Part shown: positions 45,709 through 57,202 of the stretch, in pieces
Layout of the letters: every line of letters starts with the position of its first letter
How positions within the stretch are numbered: the stretch's first letter is position 1
Source: Tolypocladium sp. Sup5 PDA-1
Taxonomy: Eukaryota; Ascomycota; Sordariomycetes; Hypocreales; Ophiocordycipitaceae
Assembly: GCA_000750105.3 (NCBI GenBank)
Contig: JPHH03000004.1
Location: 868,001 to 932,000, forward strand
DNA: 64,000 nucleotides
Direction of reading: 5' to 3'
Translations under genes and position numbers: made by a program
Notes under the pieces: model-generated
Databases searched by the model: none
Seen by the model: only the letters and a program-made list of their open reading frames with translations
What the model was told of the DNA's origin: nothing

Positions 45709-46423
45709 CTACGAATCGGATGGCGACCGCACCATCAGGACGACTGCAGCATCCGCAGGGCCGTTCCATTTGGAAAAGTCAGTCACCAGCTCGCCGACCG
45801 GACGGAAGCCGTGCTTTTCGTACAGCGGGCGGCCTTCTTCGGTCGCCTCCAGGTACGACGGGAGACCGAGGCGGTCGGCTTCGGAGACTCCCCACTTGAG
45901 CAGCATGGAGCCAGCGCCGCGTCTCTGGTGCGCAGGGTCGGTATGCAAAAGTTTCAGGTCTGAGATGGAGAGGCGGTCCGTGTTAGTCGCTGATGGCGAG
46001 ATTCAGGGGGCGTAAGGGGAGACTCGACTCACAGGCGTGGGGCTTGCCTGCCCACCTCCTGAGCCACTCGTCGCGCATGGCACCGAAGAAGAGCTCGCAT
46101 GCCTCGGGGTTCGTCCCGGGCCCCCACGGCGGGCGCGGCGGCAGCGTGTCCCGGGGCGTCGACCAAAAGTACCACATGGAAAAGGCGACCATGCCGTCCC
46201 CGCCCGCGGCCTCCAGGTCAGAGTCGACGACCTTGGCCCAGCGGCAGGCGGGGTCGTCGGCCAGCTGGGTGCGGAGGGTGTTAACGCGGACCTGGTCGCC
46301 GCCGGGGGGGAACGGGCCGGGGAACATGGCGGCGCTGTTGGGGCTCGGCCCGTAGGCGGCGCCCTCGATGGCGACGGAGCGGGGGGCGTCGGCGGCGGAG
46401 GCGGGGGCGACGTGGAGGGGCAT
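45709..46423 (-). CDS. GNAT-family N-acetyltransferase
   Basis: Exons join(45709..45959,46033..46423) give 213 residues; the intron (GTGAGT..ATCTCAG) joins GKPHA to YLKLLHTDP. Acetyl-CoA-dependent GCN5-type acyltransferases transfer acetyl to amines. The pyrophosphate-binding motif A reads QRRGAGSML, preceded by the strand YLKLLHTDP and followed by EADRLGLPSYLEATEEG, LYEKHGF and FSKWNG, a layout common in fungal small-molecule or protein N-acetyltransferases. The N-terminal 90 residues hold the variable substrate-binding part. The substrate is not predictable. It is divergent from TIM17 and convergent with the velvet gene. Confidence 0.87.
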
Positions 46424-47306
46424 CTTGGTATTGGGGACTGCAGCAACGAAGAGGGTTGAAAGTGATTACTGCGGATGGTGCTTGAAGGTCGGTGGTGGCT
46501 ATATAAGTGCACTACTTGGTGGTCCGGCTCGGAAGGCGTGGGCCCCGATATCTTGGCCTCGGCGAGCCGGTTCGGGAAGTCTGCCCAAGTCATTCGGCCG
46601 ATAGTACCGAATCCTTCGCCCCGCCTCCGTTATGCGATCCGGGGAGGAGAAGCGCCTGGAAGCGAGGGAGGTGGGCCATCTCGAAACGGATACTTTGGAC
46701 AGGCAATGGGTGTCATGGATATGTGTTCTTGTTGATGAAAAGCGTGGAGTGAGTGTATGATTAGGGCGCTCAGGGACGGCATTGGGGTTTTGGAAAATTG
46801 TATGAATTGAAGTGACGAATGTAAATCTCCAACATATAATGCAAATACAGCAACTTGTCATTTGACTTGCATCTCCTTTCTAGATTTCGTCGGTAATTTT
46901 GGTAGTCCGTAAGTCGGGGATGCATGTCTTGGAGCCAACGAGCTTCATGAGCCCATGACCAGCTTGGCAGCTACGAATACGGAGTACTGTATGTTCCTGA
47001 TGACTAAGCCACGCTGCCACCCACCCAAGCCAGCGCAAGGAGCCGGGCCCGGCGACCCTGATTGGCAGAGGAAAAAATGGAGCTCCGAAAGTTTCCATCG
47101 TCAGCCAGCAGGAGAGAAGCGACCCGAAAAAAAGGGCTCTCTTCCACCTCACCACCAGCGACTCGTCTCGACGACCGACCGACCGACGACGGCGAAAGCG
47201 ATAGCGAACCGCGACAAGCCCGCCCGCCACCCTCACCTGCTCCCTCGTGCCCTCGGAGCCTTGATATTCCCTCCGCGACCCGTCCGGACCGGACCGTTTA
47301 GCAGCC
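46424..47306. promoter_or_regulatory. divergent promoter region, GNAT and TIM17
   Basis: About 0.9 kb without a supported gene. It contains a perfect TACGGAGTAC at 46978-46987, about 320 bp before the TIM17 start codon. Confidence 0.45.
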
Positions 47307-47865
47307 ATGGATCACGGACGCGATCCCTGCCCCTGGGTCGTCCTGAACGACTTTGGCGGTGCATTTTGCATGGGCGTACGTTGATCCCTCTCGTCGCGCG
47401 GTATCGAATACTGCCGCCCGTCTCCCTCTGTCGTGTGAGGGGTGAAGCTGACGCAAGGCGTGTGTGTAGGCCATCGGCGGCACAATCTGGCACGGCATCA
47501 AGGGCTTCCGCAACTCGCCCTACGGCGAGCGCCGCATCGGCGCCATCACGGCCATCAAGATGCGCGCGCCGGTGCTGGGCGGCAACTTTGGCGTCTGGGG
47601 CGGCCTCTTCTCGACGTTTGACTGCGCCGTCAAGGGCGTGCGCCAGAAGGAGGACCCGTACAACGCCATCATCGCGGGCTTCTTCACCGGCGGCTCGCTG
47701 GCCATCCGCGGCGGGTACAAGTCGGCGCGCAACGGCGCCATCGGCTGCGCTGTGCTGCTGGCCGTCATCGAGGGCGTGGGCATCGGCTTCAGCAAGATGC
47801 TCGCCGGCACGACCAAGCTCGAGGTGCCGCAGCCGCCGCCGAGCATGGAGACTGCAGCGCTCTAG
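47307..47865 (+). CDS. TIM17: mitochondrial inner-membrane translocase subunit TIM17
   Basis: Exons join(47307..47375,47470..47865) give 154 residues; the GTACGT donor and TGTGTAG acceptor join FCMG to AIGGTIWHGIKGF. TIM17 is a core subunit of the TIM23 presequence translocase, with four short membrane helices in the inner membrane. The N-terminal DHGRDPCPWVVLNDFGGAF, the glycine-rich GGNFGVWGGLFSTFDC and GFFTGGSLAIRGG are family hallmarks, and the paired cysteines C8 and C75 region fit the conserved disulphide of TIM17. Length is normal. It is convergent with the asparaginase gene. Confidence 0.95.
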
Positions 47866-48468
47866 TGGACCAGACGACGAACAAGCGACAGAGGTGGAAG
47901 GACGATGACGAATTGCCTAGCCGGCTTCCCAACGACGACGCCCCTCTCTCTCAACTCATTGTACCAACCTTTTTACCAATTTTTATTACCTTGTTTTTTA
48001 AACACACACACACACAACCTGCTTGGGATGTTTTCCCTGGACGACGAGCGGAGCGCCGGGCTGGTGTATTTCGGCAACATCTACGCACAAACAAACCAAT
48101 TTACCCGGCCGAGGAGAAAAAGGGGGATGTGGGAACGCGGACGCCTCGCTGATTTTGATATACGGGGACGGTTGATACTCTACTCGCATCGCACCGGCGT
48201 TACAAATGTACCATAGATGGGGGGGGGGGGGGGGGGGGGGGAGGGACGTTCTGGACAGGAGGACGGCACTCTAGCCAGGCACCCTGATGGGCAGACCTGG
48301 AGTGTAAGAGGAGCAGGGGAAGGTGTCTGCTGTACAGCGAACTGGGACACGGTTTCGGGATCCAATGTAGGATTCAATACAAAGACGATGGAAGCTCAAA
48401 CGCTGCTTGCTACCATGCCAAGCGTGTCTAATGAAACAGCCAGAACCAAGACGGCACGACGGTATGCC
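47866..48468. other. convergent 3' spacer with simple repeats
   Basis: The 3' flanks of TIM17 and the asparaginase gene meet here. It holds an AC dinucleotide run at 48002-48016 and a 23-base G tract at 48219-48241. No gene is supported. Confidence 0.6.
48219..48241. repeat. poly-G tract, 23 bases
   Basis: Twenty-three consecutive G residues lie in the spacer between TIM17 and the asparaginase gene. Such a tract can form a G-quadruplex and is prone to sequencing slippage, so its length may be inexact. Confidence 0.9.
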
Positions 48469-49914
48469 TCACGGCCGGTCACGGTCCGCAGACCCGTTCG
48501 ACCAGATACTCATCACCGCCTCGCCCTCGTCATCGATCCACGCGCGGTACATGCCCCCGCAGTTATAGTCCATGACCACCTCGCTCCGCGCGCGCACCAC
48601 CCGCCCGCTGCGCGCGTCGCGCTCGACGACGCACTCGACGCCGATCATGCCGCCCTCGCCCTCGCCCGTGCGGCCCCAGCGGTCGCCGGCGCTGCGCTGC
48701 AGCTCGCCCCCTGGGCCGGCGACGGCGCGGAACGCGGCCGATGTGGGGAGCGGCTTGTGGCGCGCGAGGGCGGCGACGGTGTGGGCGGCGCAGGTACGCA
48801 GGAAGGAGTCGCCGTTGCCGGTGCCGGAGAGGCCGGTGGCGCGGGTGGTGATGCTGCGAGATGACGCTCCAGCTGGAGATGGGGACGGGGACGGGGACGG
48901 TTGTAGGGGGCTGTATGTAAAGGGCGTGGGGAGGCAGTCGGCGAGCACGCCGCGCAGCGGACCGGCGAAGCTGAGCCCCGGCGCGGCGGCGTCGGCGAGC
49001 CGCTCCCACACCGTCGCCCGTGGCGCGTCCTCGGTCCACTCCTCGGCCCAGAAGCCGGCGCCCGGGACGGGGGTGTCGCCGACGCGGCCGGTGAGCTTAT
49101 TGGTCATGCCGCCGGTGCTGGTGGCCGCGCAGACGACCCCGCGCGCGTCGAGGGCGACGGCGCCGCACGTGCCCTGCGGGAGGAACTCGTCGGCAGACCA
49201 GCTGCTGAGACCCTGCTGCTGCTTCTCGCGCTCGAGGGCGCGGACGTGCTCGTCCCAGCGCTGCTGGGTGAAGTAGTACGAGGGGTCGACCTTCGCGAGG
49301 CCGTAGCTGGTTGCGAGTTGCTCGGCGGCGTCGCCCCAGAGGAGGGTATGTCCCTGCGCAGACGGCACGTCCAGCCCCTCCTCGCCCTTCTCGCCCTCCC
49401 CATCAGCCGACGCAAACGACGGCTGGCCCCGCGCATCCAGGTCCCGCTCCCCGTGCTCGAGCATCGCGCGCGCCAGCAGGATCGGGTTCCGCACGCGCCG
49501 CAGCCCGCTCACGCCGACGCCGCGCTTGGCGCGCCCGCGGGACACCATGACCGAGGCCTCGAGCTGGTTGACGCCGTCGCGGGTGAAGACGGCGCCGTGG
49601 GCCGAGTTGAAGAGCGGGCAGTCCTCGAGCTGGACGACGGCGTGGGCGGCGATGGCGAGCGCGGAGGGGGCATGGGGGTGTTTCTCCGAGGTCATGTAGG
49701 CGTGGGTGTTGCGGACCTGTGGCCTGTCAGCGACGATACTTTCACGCACTGGCAGGGAGGAGAGAGGAGGACGAACCATGGTGAGCAGCGCGGTGCGGTA
49801 ATCGTCGTACTTCTCGGGGGGGTACCCCTCACGCTGGATGTTGCCCGCGCCGCCGTGGATGATGAGCCGGGGCGTGATGCCCGCCGTCTGCCTTTCATAC
49901 TCCATCGCTGCCAA
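48469..49914 (-). CDS. type-2 (Ntn-hydrolase) asparaginase / isoaspartyl peptidase
   Basis: Exons join(48469..49716,49777..49914) give 461 residues. The 60-bp intron (GTTCGT donor, CCACAG acceptor) is a multiple of three and stop-free, so an unspliced transcript would add 20 residues. Family members are N-terminal-nucleophile hydrolases that self-cleave before a threonine and then act on asparagine, beta-aspartyl peptides or glycosylasparagine. The N-terminus LIIHGGAGNI and the strand LEDCPLFNSAHGAVF are hallmarks. The cleavage site and catalytic Thr are in QGTCGAVALD, followed by the second Thr region ATSTGGMTNK and later GTGNGDSFLR. The linker before the cleavage site is longer than in bacterial enzymes and Glu/Gly-rich. 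No signal peptide is seen, so it is cytosolic or nuclear. A second Met at residue 4 could be the true start. Confidence 0.9.
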   Translation of the reverse strand: MAAMEYERQTAGITPRLIIHGGAGNIQREGYPPEKYDDYRTALLTMVRPPLSSLPVRESIVADRPQVRNTHAYMTSEKHPHAPSALAIAAHAVVQLEDCPLFNSAHGAVFTRDGVNQLEASVMVSRGRAKRGVGVSGLRRVRNPILLARAMLEHGERDLDARGQPSFASADGEGEKGEEGLDVPSAQGHTLLWGDAAEQLATSYGLAKVDPSYYFTQQRWDEHVRALEREKQQQGLSSWSADEFLPQGTCGAVALDARGVVCAATSTGGMTNKLTGRVGDTPVPGAGFWAEEWTEDAPRATVWERLADAAAPGLSFAGPLRGVLADCLPTPFTYSPLQPSPSPSPSPAGASSRSITTRATGLSGTGNGDSFLRTCAAHTVAALARHKPLPTSAAFRAVAGPGGELQRSAGDRWGRTGEGEGGMIGVECVVERDARSGRVVRARSEVVMDYNCGGMYRAWIDDEGEAVMSIWSNGSADRDRP

Positions 49915-50641
49915 GGTGCTCTAACCAAACGTTGAAATCCACAACGCTAAAAAATATCCTCCTCACAAAGAGCGACGATGCGGAAAGAAAGAAAAGCCAA
50001 GTCTGAGGGTGAGGGTGAGTGTGAGGGTGAGGTGAGTCGTCGTCGGCAACACGGCGGTGACAAGCGGGGCAGCCATCCCGGTCCCCGAACTGACCTACCG
50101 AGTTGGGAAAGTCTTAGGTAAACCCCACCCGGCGTGGACATCCGATATCGCGAGGGCATGAAAGGGGGCCACCTTTTGTATACTCGTAGGAATAAACCAG
50201 ATTAAGGATACCTCGTACTCGGGAGATGCCATGTTTTAAACCATAGGACGGCAGGTGCATGGCCGCGTGTCTTGGTGTTATAGCCGGCCGGCTGTCAAAA
50301 GCCTCATACGAGCAATTGGGTTTACAAGCGAGTAGATTGATAAGGAGACTCTGTTGAGCGCAAGCACAAATGTTCCATTGCTTGTCTGCAGCCAAATAAA
50401 CAGGCAGCTTTAACTCATAAATAACCAGTTGACATCACATCAACACACTTTTATCCACAACAACTGAGCTTAACAACTCCGGGTATCGGTCCCATGTTCC
50501 CATAATCACTTCCGACCCAGCTCCTTTTCTTCCCGTTGCGCCGTGTGAGGATCAAAATATCGATACAATGCCTCTCATGCAATCCGTCCGAGGTCTCCCG
50601 TCTTTTCACGTCTCTTCATCCATCCCCATCTCGGCCGCTCA
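49915..50641. other. intergenic between asparaginase promoter and bZIP 3' end
   Basis: The left part is the asparaginase upstream region and includes a degenerate TGAGGG hexamer repeat at 50004-50036. The right part, from about 50400, is the AT-rich 3' flank of the bZIP gene. No gene is supported. Confidence 0.55.
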
Positions 50642-53383
50642 CTAGACAGATAGCAGCCCGGCCGCAAGCTTGACGGCCTTGTTGACGTCCTTTCGCCGAA
50701 CTCCCGGACTCCTCCCCAGACATACTGATTTGTGCACCATTTCTGTCGCGTGTTAGCCCCTATTGTACCCTATCGTGCGGGTACAAACGTCTTCTTACCA
50801 TTTACCAAGATGTTCACGTCAATCGATATCTTGCTTCGCTGCCAGTTCGACGCCGTCGTCCACATGCCGTCGAGTCCAGGAGGGCACATAAAGGCAACCA
50901 GTATATCATTCAGGTCTGATGCTCCCGATGTCATGCCGGCGTTGAGCACCGGCGGCATGGATTGCGTGGTCATCACCATGTCCGCTGGTGCCGGCCGTGT
51001 CTCCTGTTGTCCAGAATCGGGGCTGCTGCTCGGCCACATGCCGCCTGCAACGGGGCCGTTGATGTTACCATATCCAGAGTCTGGGGAAATGAGACCGGTA
51101 GCCGCATATGTTCCCTGCTGACCCACACCGACAACATTTGAGTCATTGGGCGCAGAAGTTTCATCCTCAAGATCGGCAAGGTTGATTTCTGCCTCCACAA
51201 AGTCGGCGCTCTGAGGTATGATAATCCCCAGACGACGAAGGTACGTCTCGATCTCGTCCGCGTCGAAGAAGTCGCCTTCAAATCCCGGGCATATCATCCG
51301 CAACCGATGGTCCAGTCTCTCGTCACGGGTGGTTTCGACTTCGGCGCTGAATGGACCCATGGAGAAACCCGTAATCTCCTGTGGCTTGCCATACTCACGA
51401 GTTCCCTGATTGCCAATGGGCAGGGACCCATTCTCTGAACTGTCCGGTGAAGACATTGCGCCAGCCTTTTCGCCGATAAAGAAGGTGCCGGCGCCGCCGA
51501 GGTTCGTGAATGGGGCCTTCCAGTAGCTCAGCGTCTCCTGCTGGGTTCGACTCAGCGAGGAGCTCAGCCGACGGATGATGGCCTCGCGCGATTCAAAAAA
51601 CAGGCAGAAGCCAAAGACGGCGGCATATCGGTCAGGAGGCGGATTCGGCATCGATATCAAGCTCAAGCCGGCCTCGAGGTTGGCTCGTTGAAATCGCCGA
51701 CCAAATGTCACTTCATGAGCCGCATACGACGCCGGAGCCGGAACGGTGCCATACGGCGTAGGGTGGGAGAGTTGCGCCATGTAGTTTTGCGATCCTTGCT
51801 CCATGGAGGCATAGAAGGGGAAGCTGGCGTTGTCCGGAGTTGGTTGAGTGACGATTTCGTAGGACAGGGATGACGGCCGGTGGATGTTGGGCGACGAGGT
51901 AGACGGGCCATTCGCCTCACCTCCGATGTGGAAATGTTGCTGAGGGTGGGTGATGAAGGGCGACGTCTGCTTCTCGCCCGAAGAATTGGAGCTGCCCGCC
52001 GTGTTCCTCCGGAGGGGGTGACTAGAAAGAGGTTGGTCATCCGCATCAGAGGACTGAGATTCGCTGCTGCCGATGGTGCCTTCTTTGGCAACGGAAGCCG
52101 AGGCAAGGAACTTGTCGGCAATGGATCTCAAGCGGTGGGCGGCATGCGGCGCAGAGTCCAACATGCGCTCTGCCATGAGGGTCTCGTAAAAGTCGTTGAA
52201 CTCCTTGCTCATACTCTCGTTGGCTTTTTCGAGGTCCTTGACCTTTTGCTCCAGACTCGTGATGGCAGTGTCCTTGCGATTGCGGTATGCCCTTTGCGCG
52301 AGCCGAATCTGAGTGCGGCGACGCTGGCATGGTGTTAGAGACGCTAGAGGGCCAAGTTTATCAACTAGGTTTACTCACATCGGCAGCAGTTTCGTCCTTG
52401 GTGTCCAGCCGCGGCCTGCCTCTGGATCTTTTCCTACGCCCTTCATCCTCGTCGAGGTCGCCTCCATCTTCACCTGCTCCGTCCGCGTGGTCCGTTGGTC
52501 TGGACCGCTTGCCCGTGGTAGGAGTGCTGTTGGTGGTACGGGGCGTCTTCTGCGTCACATTGGGTTTACTCGTGCCGTACAACCCCATGAGGTCATATCG
52601 CTGGGCGTTGAGTATCGGGAGATCTGTGTTTCTATGCATGTCCGGCATATCGTCGCTCAGATGGTGAGCGTAGTAGCTGTCGAATGAGAGGCCCTGGGGC
52701 GCTACAGCGTCGGCGGCGACTGCCATTCGCACCAACCCTTGAGTCGATGAAAAGGGGTCAGGCTGGCTATGACCCGACGGTGTCACCAGCGACAGCTGTG
52801 AAGAGGAGCCTGTGTCGTCGATGTCGTCGAACTGGCGGCCTGGAAGAGCGGACGGGGTTGTGAGCGCCGAGGAGAGTAGGTCAGTCTGATCTTGCTGGAC
52901 CACGGCAAAGGCGAGCGTGGGTTTGGATGACGAGCAAAAGCCGAGAGCGGCACGCTGGCCCTCGTCGTCTGGGATCGGTCGCGAAGACGAGTTGTAAGCA
53001 GTGGGTTGAAGTCGGCCAGACGCTCCGCGGGAGTCACTGCCGTTGCCAGAGCTTAAGTCCAAGTCGAAGGCGACGTTGTGGGTGCTCGAGGCGAGCGCTT
53101 GATGGCGTCGAGACGGGGGGCCGAGGAGAGGGAGTTGCTGGTGATGAGGCGGGAAGTGATGAGGTTGGAGGTGATGCGATGGGAGGTCTGGCTGCTGGTA
53201 GTGGGAGTGCGAGTGGAGGCGGCGGCGAGCGTCGCCGCCGGTGCAATTGCACTGACATCTGGACCCAGCAGATCGCTCCTGCCGTCCCAGACCGTCGGCG
53301 CCGCTGGCCTCATCATTGCAGCAGCAGGAGCATGCGCTAGTCGTAGCTTCCCCACCGCGGCGTTCGTCCTCTGCGAGTCCCAT
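50642..53383 (-). CDS. bZIP transcription factor
   Basis: Exons join(50642..50724,50799..52323,52379..53383) give 870 residues. The 55-bp intron 1 splits the bZIP: RGRPRLDTKDETAAD joins RRRTQIRLAQRAYRNRKDTA, the fungal AP-1-like basic region (about 320-352). A leucine zipper follows (SLEQKVKDLEKANESM). The last intron (GTAAGA donor, AATCAG acceptor) replaces a chance end KKTFVPAR by VCLGRSPGVRRKDVNKAV then KLAAGLLSV, a coherent C-terminus. The long regions on either side are Ser/Gln/Pro-rich and probably regulatory. No Yap-type cysteine domain was obvious, although the extreme N-terminus has clustered cysteines. The start at 53383 is uncertain; another Met at 52726 precedes AVAADAVAPQGLSFD, which looks better conserved. 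It is divergent from the kinase gene. Confidence 0.88.
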
Positions 53384-54509
53384 GGCTATTGGCTAACGGG
53401 GCTTGAGCGGCGATTCCGTCCACGGCCCATGGCCGACTAATTGATGGCCACTGAGTTTCGCCTGGCTTGGCAATGGTTCAGCGCGAAGAAGCGAAGAGAG
53501 CAAACGACAGCGGGACGATAAAAAGGCCCTAGACGACGACGCGATTCGCACAAGAACGAGCAGCACGTTGCGGCGGTGACATCGGGCGAGCTCCTCGCCG
53601 GCGCCCAGGTTGACATCCATGGCAGACGGGGATGAGACGGGGGTCTGGGCCAGGGCTGCCCAAGACGGGCACCTGGAAAGCGTTCGTATGGATATGTACG
53701 GATACGGACTACGAAATACGATGCGCCCTACTCGTACGTGTGCTCCGTAAACTTGACGTCTCTCCCCATCTGCTAAATCCATGCCAGGGGGGCCTTCGCT
53801 TCAGTTGCCGCCGCCTGCCGTCCCATCGAACTTCAACAAGTCCATTTTCAATCCCCAACAGCGGACCTTGCTCGGTGAGCATTTCTTCAGAGCAAACAAG
53901 TGTGGACCAACGAGTCAACGACCCGCGCGGCCCGCCGACAATCTTCGGGTCGCCTGTGGGTTCCATGCCATGAGCCTACCCGGGCTTTGTAGCCAATGGC
54001 GTCCTCCTCACTCATGTAAGAAACGGCACGGTCCTCCGTAGGCGACACAGAACTGTCAAACTGTTATCCCCGGCTGGTATGACGGGGCTCGCTGCTGCAG
54101 AAGCAAAAACTGTGCAGAAAAGCAAGTAAGAGCCTCAAGACAGAAGGGAGGCTCAGGACCGGCAGGACGACAAACATCGGTCACCATGGGCTCGCAGAAA
54201 GGACGAGATGGGGGGAACTCGACCAGCATATTCCCGTCTGGGACTGGCCGATGACAAATGCATTTGTCGCTGACAGTGCCTCGCCCGACGGCCAACACTG
54301 CCCCGGCGGCGTGCTCAGCCTCAACTTCGTCCGTGCCTGTGTCTAGGGTAGGCTGGGGTTTTACGGCTGGAACACCCTGCCCGTCATGTGGAATATTCTT
54401 GGCGGCCTCAGTTCCCACAAAGCCAATTCCACCTCGCCTCCACCGGCAGCTCCATCTCCCGCGGGAAACGGCAGAGGCAACCCTCTGAAGGCGGATTGAA
54501 AGTCCCAGT
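53384..54509. promoter_or_regulatory. divergent promoter region, bZIP and kinase
   Basis: About 1.1 kb between two divergent start codons. Short frames here have no domain. Presumed promoters and leaders only. Confidence 0.45.
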
Positions 54510-56829
54510 ATGGGCGACCGAGGCCATGGCTGGACCACAATCGGGCACAGGAACCTGAGCCCTGGCTTCGGACGGGCCTGGGAGGCTGAGCAGGAGCAAA
54601 AGGAGTTTGATGCCATCGCCGCCTGGGACAAGGACGAACAATGGCCCGGCATGTGAGTCGCCAATGCAGCGCAATTGCTCGCTGCTGCTCCCCGTCGGAA
54701 TCCAAGTTGCTGACCGCCTGGAACCCAGAGACAAACCGCCTATCCCAGCCGCCGATGCGAAGAGATTCGATTCCCGCCTCGTCTGGGTCAAGGACCTCGG
54801 ATATGGCTCCTTTGGCCGCGTCGAAAAGGTCATGCACGGCGCCGTGTGCCTGGCGAGGAAGCGCATCGTTCGGAAGCGCGGGAGCCTGTCCGTCGAGGAG
54901 ATGCGCCAGGAGGGCCTCACCATGCGCAAGCTCGACCACCGCCATGTCGTCAAGCTCGTCGCCACGTACTCGCCTCGGAACCACGAGCTCTGCCTGCTCA
55001 TCTGGCCCGCCGCTGTCTGCGACCTACGCCTCTTCCTCGATGACCTCGAAGATTTGCGCATTGGCGACGGGGACCGCGACGACATCATGGGGAGGCTCGA
55101 CGCCCTCGACCTTAAGGACTTGAGCGCCATCGAGCCGCCGTTGACGAGCCAAAACTTCCTGTCGGACGAAAAATGCCCCGTCGAATTCTTGCGCACCGTT
55201 ATTGGCTGTGTTGCACGCGCCATGGCGCATTGCCACGCAAACGGCGTGCGGCACCTCGATATCAAGCCATCCAATATCCTCTTGAAGCGGGATCGAGTAT
55301 ACCTGGCAGACTTTGGAATCTCGAGAGACGTCAGCGGCCAGGACCAAACCACCACCGATGGTCTTCCGGGTACTGAGAGATGGCGGGCCCCGGAGCTCTA
55401 CGGTGACCATGGCTCGAGCATGCAGCTATCAGACATCTATTCCCTCGGACTGGTATATCTCAACATTGCTACGGTGCTGTACAATGTCAGACTCGGCGAC
55501 TTCAATGCCACATTGGACTACTCGCCCACAGCGTTCCGCGGGGAGCAACTCAAAATACGGGAGGACAAGATCAAGATGCACCTCGAAAAGCTCACACGCC
55601 ATGCCCTCGTGACCCCGCCATTCATGTTCACCTACGAGGGACAGGAGACGGTCCGGCCACGCCCTCTGGTCAACCTCATCTCGCACATGGTTGCGACGAG
55701 TCCGCGGAACCGACCACAGGCCGACAAGGTTGACGAGAAGCTGTCAATGCTCGGCGGCATCCACCAAATATACCACGCCGAGTGCTGCAAGCGCCCAATG
55801 TCCTGGGTAGAGGACAGGTGGGACAAGAAGTTTACGACGATTTCCAATCTCAGAAAGGAGAATGACCAGCTACGCAAGAAGATTGACGAGTTGAGGGGCA
55901 GAGATGAGACGTACGAGACTCGGCTCCAGAATGAACGCAGGGCGCATGAGCACGACATTGCGAGACTGCAGGCTCTGCTGAAAGAGGCCGATGAGAAATG
56001 CCAGAGATTGGAAGTGGAAAAGGCGACACGCAAGAAGAATCATCATGGTCATGATGCGCCGCGACCTACCATGCCTGGCGCCAAGCGCAACAGCGTGACG
56101 GCCTCTACCGCATCTGTCGGTCTCGGGTTGACCAAGATTCGATCCACACCAACAAAGCCTGCCACTCGACCAGCCATGCAGCCGGCATCTCGATCGACTC
56201 AGCAAATGCCGACCTGCACGCCGCCTTGGGCAACTCGAAAGGCATCAGCGGGGGCGCCTCAGAGCCCCTTGAATGCTCACGCAGCAAGGTCTCCAGCCAA
56301 GCGGTCGCCAAGCGTGACGAACCTCAGTGGATATCAGCTTCGGTCTCGTGGCTCTGGCTCAAAGCTGCCTCTTCCGGTGACGCCCGGCAGCCGAAGCGGC
56401 ACCCCTGTCCTCAACCGTGACCAGAGCCTGACGGACAGCAGCATGGCATCGTCGGTCTTCTCGCGACACAGCATCGAGACGGTGCTGACGCCAGCCAACA
56501 ACAGTCCGCAGCTCCAGCGCACGCCAATGTCGGGAGAAGTGAAGCTCGAGCAGCAGTGGACTGAGCTACCCGCCAGGCCGTCATTACCAAGCGCGAGGCG
56601 AACCCCTGTCGCGACGCAGGGCCGTCCATCTACTCCATCCGCGCCGGCTAGCCCCGTGCTCTCAATGACCGCTTCCGTCATGTCGTCGCCGCGGACGCTA
56701 AAGTCTGATCTCGTCTCGGATGCCAGCGACGCAAACTCGACGGCGAGACCGCCCTCGCTGCAGCCGATGAAGAGCTGGGCGGACGTGGCCAAGCTGGAGA
56801 AGCGACGCCGGGTCGCCCAGCGGGAGTAA
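54510..56829 (+). CDS. serine/threonine protein kinase with C-terminal coiled coil and Ser/Pro-rich tail
   Basis: Exons join(54510..54652,54729..56829) give 747 residues. The 76-bp intron (GTGAGT donor, GCTGAC branch, ACCCAG acceptor) joins DEQWPGI to DKPPIPAADAKRF; the long exon 2 frame alone would start inside this intron. The kinase domain (about 66-400) has the glycine loop GYGSFGRV (72-79), the VAIK-type lysine in LARKRIVRK, the catalytic loop HLDIKPSNILL (about 223-233), DFGIS, a GTERWRAPEL activation segment and an APE motif. All catalytic residues are present, with HLD in place of HRD. Inserts around DLEDLRIGDGDRDD and DYSPTAFRGE are atypical. A coiled coil follows (about 430-520), then a basic Ser/Pro/Thr-rich tail ending KSWADVAKLEKRRRVAQRE. 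I do not recognise a yeast orthologue; it resembles fungus-specific kinases. Confidence 0.88.
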
Positions 56830-57202
56830 AACAGGCGGACATGCGGGATCTAGGCTCACACGAAGCTAGCAGGAGAGGCGATTCATACAATTCGAGCCGA
56901 CATGTTGGGGAGATTGATGGTATGATTACACGTGTGTTGAGTTACTCGGCGTTTTGGGCATGAGCCGGTTAAAAAGCTATGGTGGCATGAGGACACAGGT
57001 CGAGATACCTTTTTGACAATTTTTGCATAGCGGCTCAGGGAAACAGAACTACAGTCTTTTGCGTTTCAATACCAGCCCCTGAGGCTAGTGATGTTAGATT
57101 TGAAGATATACCCGTCCGTGAACGCCAGCTCTAGATGCTATGTGCTATGTTTACAGCCCTTATATCTGTACATGGCAGCCGTAGTCCTTTTATCGGGGCG
57201 GT
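56830..57202. other. convergent 3' spacer
   Basis: A 373-bp AT-richer spacer lies between the kinase stop and the stop of the minus-strand LYR gene. Nothing else was seen. Confidence 0.6.
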
